DNA of 49,022 nucleotides from an uncultured Pseudanabaenaceae cyanobacterium (GTDB lineage: Bacteria; Cyanobacteriota; Cyanobacteriia; PCC-9006; JAAUQQ01), in contig CALLAT010000021.1 of the NCBI GenBank assembly GCA_938002085.1, positions 1 through 49,022 on the forward strand, written 5' to 3'. Of the stretch, positions 34,030-41,466 are shown piece after piece (position 1 is the stretch's first letter; every line of letters starts with the position of its first letter). The notes below the pieces were generated by a model. The model made no database searches. It was not told the origin of the DNA and was given only the letters and a program-made list of their open reading frames with translations. Made by a program: the position numbers and the translations under genes.

Positions 34030-34809
34030 ATGGGACTTTTTGATCGTATTAGCCGAGTGGTTCGCGCCAACCTCAACGACATGGTGAGCAAGGCTGAAGA
34101 TCCTGAAAAGGTTCTTGAGCAATCCATCATTGATATGCAGGAGGATCTGATTCAGCTTCGTCAGGCCGTAGCCCAGGCGATCGCCTCTCAAAAGCGAACC
34201 GAGCAGCAATTTAATCAAAACCAGTCCCAGGCCAATAGCTGGCAGCAGCGTGCTCAGCTTGCCATGCAAAAGGGAGACGAGAACTTGGCCCGCGAGGCGC
34301 TGGTTCGCAAGAAGGGCTATGTGGATACGGCGAACAGCCTCCAAGCCCAGCTCAACGGTCAATCCACCCAGACTGACCAACTCAAGCGCAGCTTGATTGC
34401 CCTCGAAGGCAAGATTTCCGAGGCCAAGACCAAGAAAAATATGCTCAAAGCCCGAGCCCAGGCGGCCAAGGCCCAGGAGCAACTGCAATCTGCGGTGAAC
34501 ACCATTGGCACCAGCAGTGCCATGGCTGCATTTGAGCGCATGGAAGAGAAAGTGCTCAATGCGGAAGCGAGAGCCCAAGCAGCGGGTGAGATTGCGGGGG
34601 CAGATCTCGAAAATCAGTTTGCTCAGCTAGAAGCCAGCAGCGGTGTGGAAGATGAGCTGGCCGCGCTGAAAATGCAGATTGGTGGCGCTCCCGAAGCCCA
34701 AGCGGCCTTGCCTGTGGCAGATGAAACGCCGGTTGCTGATGCTCAAACCGAAGCGAGCCCTGTGGATGCTGAGCTAGATGCCCTCAAGCAGCAGCTGGAT
34801 AGCCTCTAG
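34030..34809 (+). CDS. vipp1: Vipp1/IM30 thylakoid membrane maintenance protein
   Basis: 259 residues from ATG 34030 (MGLFDRISRVVRANLNDMVS). It forms ESCRT-III-like rings on the inner side of the plasma and thylakoid membranes and is needed for thylakoid biogenesis and repair. It has the amphipathic helix 0 (1-20), the long coiled-coil hairpin (25-150), and FERMEEKVLNAEARA (about 160-175). A Pro/Ala linker is followed by a short helical tail VDAELDALKQQLDSL, the extra C-terminal helix that separates Vipp1 from PspA. It follows a PspA paralogue, 233 bases apart, and has its own terminator, so it may be transcribed independently. Confidence 0.93.
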   Translation: MGLFDRISRVVRANLNDMVSKAEDPEKVLEQSIIDMQEDLIQLRQAVAQAIASQKRTEQQFNQNQSQANSWQQRAQLAMQKGDENLAREALVRKKGYVDTANSLQAQLNGQSTQTDQLKRSLIALEGKISEAKTKKNMLKARAQAAKAQEQLQSAVNTIGTSSAMAAFERMEEKVLNAEARAQAAGEIAGADLENQFAQLEASSGVEDELAALKMQIGGAPEAQAALPVADETPVADAQTEASPVDAELDALKQQLDSL

Positions 34810-35271
34810 GACTAACCTGACCAAGCCCGGCGAAGTTGGATGAACTGGCTAGGCCCAATGGCGATTGAGAAATCTCTTCGCGATGCCAGCTTTGACAAAG
34901 CTTTATTTCACTGCTCCCCCATCCCAAAATCCTGCCCCAAGGCATCGGATTTCTGGGTGGGGGATTTTTCGCGCTGCCGCTGCCTTGGGCGGTGGTTGGA
35001 ATCTATCTATAGCAATGCTTTGGGCATGGAGAGATGGCTCTCTGGTTAGGCTCTTGCGATCGCGATACCCATGCTCTCAAGAAACGCACATTTCCATAGA
35101 ACGCGTCCCGCTCTGGAGTATTTCGCGATCGAAGATTTTTTGACAACCAGTCCTGACGACTCCTGTGAGCCTTCGAAGCTTGAGTTAAAGCGATGTGTAA
35201 TAAATCACTTTTGATTCATCGCTGCAGCTGCATTACCGCCGAAACACCAAGCTCTTTCCAGCGCGACAACC
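34810..35271. other. Intergenic region after vipp1
   Basis: About 460 bases. It contains the vipp1 terminator (34916-34969) and, nearer the next gene, AGCGATG and CATCGCT as an inverted repeat flanking A+T-rich sequence (around 35190-35223). No gene is recognised. Confidence 0.5.
34916..34969 (+). terminator. Probable intrinsic terminator of vipp1
   Basis: CCCCCA and AAATCC on the left pair with GGATTT and TGGGGG on the right, with an internal mismatch region, followed by ATTTTT. Sited about 110 bases after the vipp1 stop. Confidence 0.7.
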
Positions 35272-35772
35272 ATGGCTCTTTTCGACTTCACCAAGCCTGC
35301 CGCCCCTGCTGCATCTTCCAGCCGCCCCGAAGCGGAACCCGCTAAGCCTAGTAATGCTGCTGCCCCAGTTCAGCCAGAACCTTCCCAAGCGCTTGAAAGT
35401 CTCAATCAACTTCGCTTGGCGCTAGACTTTGCCACAGCGCGTCAAGCTCTGACCCGTAAGCACATGGTGAAAGCCCAGGCCAAGCGTGATCGCTGGTATC
35501 AGCAAGCCCAGTTTGCCAAGCGAGCAGAGAGTCGCATCCTCAATCAGCGAGCTCAGCGTCGCGATCAAGATAGCAATGAAGCGATTGTCCAAATTCAGTC
35601 CCAGCTCACAGCCCAGGCGGAGCACATTGCATCCTTAGAAGAACGCATTCTTGAGATCCAAGATCAGCTGGCACAAATTGAAGGGTTCACGGCTGCGCCG
35701 CCCAGCAGTCCTTGCAGTGCCCTAATGCCACCCGGCCTGCGCTCACGCTTTACCGGGCAGATCGAGCTATAA
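35272..35772 (+). CDS. Short coiled-coil protein, possible PspA-related
   Basis: 166 residues. It starts MALFDFTKPAAPAASSS, continues with a Pro/Ala/Ser-rich linker, then a coiled coil (about 40-140) containing RDRWYQQAQFAKRAESRILN. This weakly resembles the PspA/Vipp1 region with W-Q-AQ-A followed by an alternating basic helix, and it ends in LMPPGLRSRFTGQIEL. It lacks the amphipathic helix 0 and the first long helix of PspA. Its position right after pspA and vipp1 makes a membrane-remodelling partner or degenerate paralogue plausible, but the similarity is too weak to be sure. No other family is recognised. Confidence 0.75.
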   Translation: MALFDFTKPAAPAASSSRPEAEPAKPSNAAAPVQPEPSQALESLNQLRLALDFATARQALTRKHMVKAQAKRDRWYQQAQFAKRAESRILNQRAQRRDQDSNEAIVQIQSQLTAQAEHIASLEERILEIQDQLAQIEGFTAAPPSSPCSALMPPGLRSRFTGQIEL

Positions 35773-36027
35773 GCCTTGTGGCTCAGAGCTTTGAATTGCG
35801 AGATCATCCACAGCGAGTGAACCATTATGCTAGCCATAGCCCTATAGCTCTCCGTAACATCTCTGGGGATTCAGCTCCAGCAAACCCGCCTAGCCGTGAC
35901 AGGATAGGAGACAATGAAAGTTCTGCGTCCATCGCCAGGGAGAGACTGGGAGTAAAGCTTCCCCCGTTGGCTTTCTCGACCGATGAACGCACTTTTCGTC
36001 TCGATTCACGCGTTTAGGAGGTTCATC

Positions 36028-36351
36028 ATGGCTAAAGCCCTTGAAATGACGGATAGCCAGTTTGAAGCGGAAGTCCTCAAGGCCGATGGTCCAGTCCTCG
36101 TTGATTTTTGGGCCCCCTGGTGTGGTCCCTGTCGCCTAATCGCGCCTCTTATGGACTGGGCTGCCCAGACCCATGATGGTCTCAAGGTGTTCAAGATGGA
36201 AGTGGATCCTAACCCTGAAACCATCGCTCGTTATAAGGTTGAAGGCATTCCCACTCTGCTGCTGATTAAGGATGGCGAAGTGGTCGCTCGCAATGAAGGC
36301 GCCATCAGCAAGTCCAAGCTGGGCACATTCATTGAAGAGCATATGCCTTAA
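36028..36351 (+). CDS. trxA: Thioredoxin
   Basis: A 107-residue dithiol-disulfide oxidoreductase in the cytoplasm. The active site is FWAPWCGPCR (Cys32, Cys35) and the cis-Pro is in GIPTLLLI (Pro75). All core features of bacterial thioredoxin are present. The ATG at 36028 has AGGAGG at an ideal distance, which decides the start over an in-frame ATG 15 codons upstream. It is reduced by ferredoxin- or NADPH-thioredoxin reductase and in turn serves enzymes such as methionine sulfoxide reductases. It is monocistronic, with a strong terminator. Confidence 0.96.
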   Translation: MAKALEMTDSQFEAEVLKADGPVLVDFWAPWCGPCRLIAPLMDWAAQTHDGLKVFKMEVDPNPETIARYKVEGIPTLLLIKDGEVVARNEGAISKSKLGTFIEEHMP

Positions 36352-36382
36352 GCCGGTTGGTAGAGGCTGCCTAGAGATCTGA

Positions 36383-36422
36383 CATTAGCGCCTAGGAATT
36401 ACTTCCTGGGCGCTAATGCTTT
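36383..36422 (+). terminator. Intrinsic terminator of trxA
   Basis: CATTAGCGCCTAGGAA (36383-36398) pairs with TTCCTGGGCGCTAATG (36403-36418) through one U-G wobble, loop TTAC, followed by CTTT. Confidence 0.88.
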
Positions 36423-36521
36423 AGAGGAGTATTTGTCCTTCCCCAACGGCGAATCCCACCATTTCCGTTTAGGATCAAAATCTCATTGGGTCTTCCTGTT
36501 CCCCTTCGTAGTCGAATTTCC

Positions 36522-37697
36522 ATGTCCAAATTTCAAATTGCCGATCGCCTCAATCCTCTCAAGGGCAATGTTTTTGCGGACATGGACCGGGCTAAAACGC
36601 GAGCAATGGCTGCGGGCAAAGACTTAATCGACCTATCTTTGGGGTCATCAGATCTTCCGGCCCCCGCCCATGCTGTGGAAGCGATCGCCCATTCCCTTTC
36701 CGACAGCAGCACCCATGGCTACTTACTCCATGGCGGCACGCTTCCCTTCCGCCAAGCTGCGGCGGCTTGGTACGAACGCAAGTTTGGCCTAGCGGTGGAT
36801 GCTGAAAACGAGGTACTGCTGCTGATCGGCTCCCAAGAAGGCACCGCTCACATGCCCCTGGCTGTGATGAATCCCGGCGATATCGCGCTGCTGCCGGACC
36901 CCTGCTACCCTTCCCATCCCGGCGGTATCCACCTGGCCAATGGCAAGATTCATTCCATGCCCCTGCGGTCCGAGAATGACTTTCTGCCAGTGTTTGACGA
37001 GATTCCTGCGGATGTTCTAGAGCAGTCTCGGCTGATGGTGCTGAGCTATCCCAATAACCCCACCACGGCCGTGGCTCCTCTCAGCTTTTTTGAAGAGGCG
37101 GTGAGCTTTTGTCAGTGCAATGGTATTGCCCTGGTGCACGATTTCCCCTACCCAGACTGGGGCTTTGATGGCGTGCCCATTCCCTCCGTTCTCCAGGCCG
37201 ATCGCGACAAAACGACCTCGGTGGAATTCTTTTCCATGTCCAAGTCCTACAACATGGGAGGCTTCCGGGTGGGCTATGCCGTGGGGAATGCTGAGCTGAT
37301 TGCAGCGTTGCGCCAGGTGAAGGCGGTGGTGGATTTTAATCAGTATCGAGGGATCTTGAATGGGGCGATCGCTGCCCTGTCCGGTCCCCAGGACTGCGTG
37401 CTCGAAACCAACCAGCGCTTCCAAACCCGCCGGGACATCTTTGTCGAAGCATTGCATACGATTGGCTGGAACGTCCCCAGCCCCAAGGCCAGCATGTATA
37501 TCTGGGCTAAACTGCCGGAGCAATGGCAAGGCAAGTCCATGGACTTTGCGACCCAGCTAGTCGAAGCCACTGGCGTTGCTGTCTCGCCGGGGATTGGTTT
37601 TGGCCCCGCTGGTGAGAGCTATGTTCGCTTTGCCCTGGTCCATGACGGGCCGATTTTGCAAGCGGCCGTACAGCGCATCGCTGGCTTTATGCAGTGA
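36522..37697 (+). CDS. PLP-dependent class I/II aminotransferase (LL-diaminopimelate/aspartate aminotransferase-like)
   Basis: 391 residues from ATG 36522 (MSKFQIADRLNPLKGNVFAD). Fold type I aminotransferase: PLP-binding Lys241 in FSMSKSYNMGGFRVGY, Asn in YPNNPT (about 177-181), Asp207 and Tyr210 in HDFPYPDW, and the substrate-carboxylate Arg expected near the C-terminus (YVRFALVHD). The overall pattern resembles the cyanobacterial LL-diaminopimelate aminotransferase group, which would place it in lysine and peptidoglycan-precursor synthesis. Alanine or aspartate aminotransferase activity is also possible. The start is chosen because homologous-looking sequence begins there; an ATG 12 codons upstream is in frame. 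It converges on smpB. Confidence 0.85.
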   Translation: MSKFQIADRLNPLKGNVFADMDRAKTRAMAAGKDLIDLSLGSSDLPAPAHAVEAIAHSLSDSSTHGYLLHGGTLPFRQAAAAWYERKFGLAVDAENEVLLLIGSQEGTAHMPLAVMNPGDIALLPDPCYPSHPGGIHLANGKIHSMPLRSENDFLPVFDEIPADVLEQSRLMVLSYPNNPTTAVAPLSFFEEAVSFCQCNGIALVHDFPYPDWGFDGVPIPSVLQADRDKTTSVEFFSMSKSYNMGGFRVGYAVGNAELIAALRQVKAVVDFNQYRGILNGAIAALSGPQDCVLETNQRFQTRRDIFVEALHTIGWNVPSPKASMYIWAKLPEQWQGKSMDFATQLVEATGVAVSPGIGFGPAGESYVRFALVHDGPILQAAVQRIAGFMQ

Positions 37698-37749
37698 TTA
37701 AGCGCTGAGCGACAGTGTCGTTAGCGTCGTTCAAGGTGAAGAACGAATC

Positions 37750-38241
37750 TTAGCCACTGTTCTTCATCATGCGGGCCATGTCGCGATTGTCCTGCTTCTT
37801 CTTCAAATCCTGGCGCTTGTCATAGAGCTTTTTGCCTTTACCTAGGCCTAGGCTGACTTTGACATAGCCCTTCTTGAGGTACATCTTCAGCGGCACTAGG
37901 GTCAGGCCATCCTGTTCCACCTTGCCAATCAGTTTGAGGATCTCTTTCTTGTGGAGGAGGAGTTTGCGACTGCGCCGAGGCTCATGATTAAAGTGCTGGC
38001 TGGCGGTGTCATGGGGGGAGATATGCACGTTGAGCAGCCACAATTCCTCATCGCGAACTAGGGCAAACCCATCGCGCAGATTGACCTTGCCAGCGCGAAT
38101 TGCCTTGACCTCGGTGCCTTCTAATACGATGCCCGCTTCGAAGCTGTCGATAATGCTGTATTGAAACCGCGCCTGGCGATTGTCAGCCACAATCTTGAAG
38201 CCGTCACTGGGCTGGCTGGATTTCTTCTTTTGCTTTGCCAT
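37750..38241 (-). CDS. smpB: SsrA-binding protein SmpB
   Basis: The 163-residue partner of tmRNA in rescuing stalled ribosomes. The beta-barrel core shows IVLEGTEVKAIRAGKVNLRDG (about 38-58) and ELWLLNVHISPH, then KLIGKVEQDGLTLVPLKMYL. The basic C-terminal tail (KGKKLYDKRQDLKKK) enters the ribosomal decoding path. Length is normal. The tmRNA gene (ssrA) is not recognisable in the window. The gene converges on the aminotransferase gene with a 52-base gap that contains an imperfect hairpin. Confidence 0.97.
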   Translation of the reverse strand: MAKQKKKSSQPSDGFKIVADNRQARFQYSIIDSFEAGIVLEGTEVKAIRAGKVNLRDGFALVRDEELWLLNVHISPHDTASQHFNHEPRRSRKLLLHKKEILKLIGKVEQDGLTLVPLKMYLKKGYVKVSLGLGKGKKLYDKRQDLKKKQDNRDMARMMKNSG

Positions 38242-38319
38242 TTTGTTCTGATCCGAGTCGCCTAACCAGCGTGGGAATTGAAGTCTAAGCCTTGATTCTG
38301 CTAGCCCAAAATGATTGGG

Positions 38320-38586
38320 CTACTCCACTGCAATGCACCACTCGTGGAGTTCATAGCTCACACAGCCATTTTGAATCAGTGGATCTTGTTCCACCAATTG
38401 CTGGGCTTCTGCCATGGATTCGGCCTGGAACAGCAGCATACCGCCCCCGCGCTCTGCCCAATAGCCTGACTTTGCCTGGTGCCCTTGGGCAATGAGCTGT
38501 TTGACATAGGCCGCATGGGCGGGCACATGGCGGTCAAAGACTGCTTTATCCACTATGCCCCGTTCTAGCTTGACGAACCAAGCCAT
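38320..38586 (-). CDS. YciI family protein
   Basis: An 88-residue single-domain protein of the YciI/dimeric alpha-beta-barrel (ferredoxin-like) family. The conserved HVPAHAAYVKQLIAQG, SGYWAERGGGMLLFQAES and DPLIQNG segments are present, including the His and Asp typical of the family's pocket. Some YciI domains act as hydrolases or dehalogenases, but most small ones have no assigned role. It follows smpB's start by 78 bases on the same strand and may share its transcript. Function unknown. Confidence 0.85.
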   Translation of the reverse strand: MAWFVKLERGIVDKAVFDRHVPAHAAYVKQLIAQGHQAKSGYWAERGGGMLLFQAESMAEAQQLVEQDPLIQNGCVSYELHEWCIAVE

Positions 38587-38802
38587 GGCACGAATCCCTC
38601 CAGCGGAAAGGTTTTTTGCATTTTAGAGGATGGGCCTAGTCATGGGATGCACTCAGGCCATATCTGTGCCAAATAGTTGCGATGGAGGGATGGAGGCATT
38701 GGGCGATCGCCCTCTTTTTTCTCCGCTTTGCCCCCTTCGACAGTTTGAGTTGCCTTGCCTACCTTGAGGCGAGTTTTGCTCCACTGACTAAGGAAACTGG
38801 CT

Positions 38803-39321
38803 ATGGTCGTTTCATCCCCCGCTCCTTTCCAATCTGCTGCTAATACCAAAGCACCAGAGCCTGGCCCATCACCCAGCGTGGTGCCCAAACCGGCTGACAA
38901 TGCTGAGCCTAGGCCTGCTGAGCCTAAGCCTGCTGTGCCTGGCCCAAACTGCAACTTGCGTAGTCGTGGCATGGGCAGTTTCCCGCCTCGTCTAGCCCGG
39001 GGCCCTCGTCCCAAGAACGGTCCCCATTCCCATGTCAACTTGCCTCCATTGCCATCCTTGCGAGGTCCAAGCCAGCCCAGGGCTGCTAGTCCGGTTCCGC
39101 CGCTGAGTAGCAATACGCTTAGGGCGGAAAAAGATCAGGAGGCAGATGTTCTCACGTTAGAGATGCGTCCTGCTCGTTTGCATGTTTCCAGCCTGTGGCA
39201 TCGTTTGCGTTTTAGTGGCTTTTCCCCCATGGAAAGCCAGCGTCGCAGCACCTGGAAGCCTGGTAAGCCCCGCCGTGGGCGCCCTGAAGGGACGAAGGGG
39301 GCAGGTAGCCGCTCTCTGTAA
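38803..39321 (+). CDS. Pro/Arg-rich hypothetical protein
   Basis: 172 residues starting MVVSSPAPFQSAANTKAP. The first 110 residues are Pro/Ala/Ser-rich with repeated AEPRPAEPKPAVP-like units and are likely disordered. The C-terminal part contains VLTLEMRPARLHVSSLWHRL and ends in a basic RRGRPEGTKGAGSRSL. Codon choice resembles neighbouring genes, which favours this strand over an overlapping minus-strand frame (38640-39113). I do not recognise a family. The basic tail could bind nucleic acid or the ribosome, but that is a guess. Confidence 0.55.
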   Translation: MVVSSPAPFQSAANTKAPEPGPSPSVVPKPADNAEPRPAEPKPAVPGPNCNLRSRGMGSFPPRLARGPRPKNGPHSHVNLPPLPSLRGPSQPRAASPVPPLSSNTLRAEKDQEADVLTLEMRPARLHVSSLWHRLRFSGFSPMESQRRSTWKPGKPRRGRPEGTKGAGSRSL

Positions 39322-39507
39322 ACTCTCAACGATTGAATCTGACCTGGCTTCCAAGCTTCTAAACGACGACAGCCCCGAGGTGGCCATGGTGAATTGGCTG
39401 ATCCTCTAGGGCTGCTTTAGGGGGGGAGTGAATCCCCTCTACAAGAAACAAATTGTCTGACTTCTCCTGGAACTGAATTCATCCCGTTGGATTCAGTCAG
39501 CTGTAGC

Positions 39508-39714
39508 TTAGTCTCGAAATGAATTTTTGCGGCTGGCAGAGATAAGGCTGTCAAAATCGCTAGCGCTGTTTCTCAAAACCCGCTGGGTCATAAATAGACC
39601 CGCCAGGAGAACAATAACCAGCACCGGCCAGGGAACCGAAATTAAACCTACGACCAGAAAGCAGCTCAGACTGAGCAGCGTAACGGACAGTAGAAGAGGA
39701 GCCACAAAGGACAT
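39508..39714 (-). CDS. Small two-helix membrane protein (68 aa)
   Basis: 68 residues beginning MSFVAPLLLSVTLLSLSCF. Two hydrophobic segments (about 4-24 and 28-44) are followed by a basic tail, RVLRNSASDFDSLISAS. AAGGA lies 9 bases before the ATG at 39714, which supports translation. No family is recognised; it may be a small membrane or photosystem-associated protein, though nothing proves this. Confidence 0.6.
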   Translation of the reverse strand: MSFVAPLLLSVTLLSLSCFLVVGLISVPWPVLVIVLLAGLFMTQRVLRNSASDFDSLISASRKNSFRD

Positions 39715-39935
39715 TAAAGTCGTCCTTCTGTCAAGGACAAATATGTTATGTAATTCATTGTAGATCTTGTGGGCAGTTCAGTCTCGTTGTTTTGAGGTAA
39801 GTCACGAAATTTTAACGAGTTGCTGGGTCTTTCAAGGCTATAGTCTATGGGCCGTAGCCCTCTCATGCGGGACAATAGCCGCGATCGCTTCGGTTGATCC
39901 CGATCTCGCCTCATCCCATCCGCTGCTCGAACTCC

Positions 39936-40796
39936 ATGGCTTCAGCTCCCCAACCTGGCACGCTCTATATCGTTGCAACTCCCATTGGCAACTTGGGAGA
40001 TATGACTTATCGAGCGGTGGAAACTTTGCAAGGAGTAGATTGGATTGCGGCGGAAGACACTCGCCACACGGGCAAGCTCCTCCAGGCCTACCAGATCAAA
40101 ACCCCCCAGTTGAGCTACCACGACCACAACCGTAGTCGGCGTGGCCCTGAGCTAATTGCGAAGCTTGAGGACGGTGCCGCAATCGCCCTAGTCAGCGATG
40201 CTGGGGTTCCTGGCATTTCTGATCCCGGCTATGAACTGGTGTTGAGCTGTTGGGAGGCGGGTCTCCGCGTGGTGCCGATTCCCGGTGTCAGCGCCGTTAC
40301 GACTGCTCTCAGCGCTGCTGGTCTATCCCCAGAACGCTTCGTCTTTGAAGGCTTTCTGCCCCCGAAATCCAAGGCGAGAAAAGCCGCGATCGCCGCCCTT
40401 AAAAGTGAGCCTCGCACCTTGGTCTTCTATGAGTCTCCCCACCGTGTCAAGGACATGCTGGCGGATCTAGCTGCCACCTTGGAACCCGAGCGACTGATTA
40501 CCCTAGCCCGCGAACTCACCAAACTTCACGAGGAATTTTGGCGAGGCACCATTGCGGGGGCGATCGCCCATTACAACGACCATCCTCCAAAAGGTGAATT
40601 CACTATCCTGGTGGCTGGAGCTGAGCCTCAGCTACATCACTGGACTGCCGATGAGCTTCAGCAAGAACTGCAGCAACTCATTAACCAAGGTCTAAGCCGC
40701 TCTGCGGCTAGCAAAGAGCTAGCCCTGCGCACCGGTCAGCCCAAACGGGAGCTCTACCAACTGAGTCTCAGCCTCAGTAATCCTTCCGAAGACTAA
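39936..40796 (+). CDS. rsmI: 16S rRNA (cytidine-2'-O)-methyltransferase RsmI
   Basis: 286 residues. A tetrapyrrole-methylase-fold enzyme that 2'-O-methylates C1402 of 16S rRNA. Motifs are ATPIGNLGDMT (14-24), AAEDTRHTGKLL (38-49), LVSDAGVPGISDPG (about 84-97), and PHRVKDML. The ATG at 39936 fits the family; the frame is open 14 codons further upstream. It is transcribed with a short gap before a LapA-like gene on the same strand. Confidence 0.95.
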   Translation: MASAPQPGTLYIVATPIGNLGDMTYRAVETLQGVDWIAAEDTRHTGKLLQAYQIKTPQLSYHDHNRSRRGPELIAKLEDGAAIALVSDAGVPGISDPGYELVLSCWEAGLRVVPIPGVSAVTTALSAAGLSPERFVFEGFLPPKSKARKAAIAALKSEPRTLVFYESPHRVKDMLADLAATLEPERLITLARELTKLHEEFWRGTIAGAIAHYNDHPPKGEFTILVAGAEPQLHHWTADELQQELQQLINQGLSRSAASKELALRTGQPKRELYQLSLSLSNPSED

Positions 40797-40940
40797 ACCT
40801 CCTGGGCCCTGACCCATAGGAAGTCCTGAAAACAACGGTTCCACTGAAACAGCAACTAAAATAGAAATGCTATTGCCCCAGTTGCTCCCATCTGTTTGTT
40901 TCCGTCTGTCACCCTTGCCCGCCATTCTTTTTCCCGTGCC

Positions 40941-41156
40941 ATGAGAACGCTCTCTCCGCCCCTAACCCTTGCCACTTTTGCCCTGGGACTTGGCGCGATC
41001 GCCCTCCTCGCCCAGCGCAACACTACCCTAATCCCGCTCAAATTATTCGGTTTTACCCTTCTCAACCTGCCCCTAGGTCTCATTCTCACCTTTAGCATTA
41101 TGGCTGGCCTGCTTTTAGCTCTGCTTTTCCAGAGCTGGCTCACGAGCCGCCGTTAG
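40941..41156 (+). CDS. LapA-like (DUF1049) small membrane protein
   Basis: 71 residues (MRTLSPPLTLATF). Two transmembrane helices (about 8-26 and 40-62) flank ALLAQRNTTLIPLKLFGFTL, the N-x-x-x-V/I-L pattern typical of LapA-type proteins. In Escherichia coli LapA acts with LapB in lipopolysaccharide assembly; cyanobacterial members are uncharacterised. An in-frame ATG at 40896 would add 15 residues, which look like leader. The second copy of the structured element lies just downstream. Confidence 0.68.
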   Translation: MRTLSPPLTLATFALGLGAIALLAQRNTTLIPLKLFGFTLLNLPLGLILTFSIMAGLLLALLFQSWLTSRR

Positions 41157-41166
41157 GGCGAGAGAT

Positions 41167-41258
41167 ATAGCAACGGCCTGACTTGTTAGGACGTTGCTAT
41201 CAACATCACTGCCTGCCATATATCGGTTGGAGCGTTTATGAACGTACTAAGTGATGTG
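41167..41258. repeat. Two-hairpin structured element, copy B
   Basis: Hairpin 1 is ATAGCAACG (41167-41175) with CGTTGCTAT (41192-41200), 9 bp. Hairpin 2 is ACATCACT (41203-41210) with AGTGATGT (41250-41257), 8 bp perfect. Compared with copy A, the sixth pair of the GCAAC stem changes from A-T to G-C, a compensatory change that keeps the stem. The 66 bases from 41193 align ungapped with copy A (49 of 66 identical). Confidence 0.75.
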
Positions 41259-41296
41259 GCGACAGCTATATTCGGTTCACCTTCAGCCAACAACAA

Positions 41297-41333
41297 CCCC
41301 CGACGATGAAGAAAATTTATCTATCGTCGGGGG
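41297..41333. terminator. Bidirectional terminator-like hairpin
   Basis: CCCCCGACGAT (41297-41307), 15-base A+T-rich loop, ATCGTCGGGGG (41323-41333). A perfect 11-bp stem between convergent genes. Confidence 0.65.
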
Positions 41334-41373
41334 GGAGCGAAACAGGAATTCAATAAGGTCTGAAACCCTCTAG

Positions 41374-41393
41374 GGACATGGAAAACCATGTCC
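41374..41393. terminator. Short perfect hairpin with AAAA loop
   Basis: GGACATGG-AAAA-CCATGTCC, 8-bp stem, 74 bases beyond the stop of the minus-strand HTH gene. It may contribute to termination; a T-rich tract is not obvious. Confidence 0.5.
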
Positions 41394-41466
41394 GCAGTTG
41401 TATTAGAGATCTAAGAGTCTAATTTAATCTTCGCGCCTCAGTCTTATCGCAATGACACTCACAGCC

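Larger units (their letters stand above)
41157..41466. other. Convergent intergenic region with three structured segments
   Basis: 310 bases between the LapA-like gene and the HTH gene, which converge. It contains the two-hairpin element copy B and two further hairpins (41297-41333 and 41374-41393). No coding sequence is seen. Confidence 0.7.

Noticed and set aside
38640-39113. 157-codon minus-strand frame, Gly/Leu-rich
   Set aside because: Antisense to the plus-strand gene at 38803, which has codon choice like its neighbours; the minus product is a mirror of Pro-rich codons.
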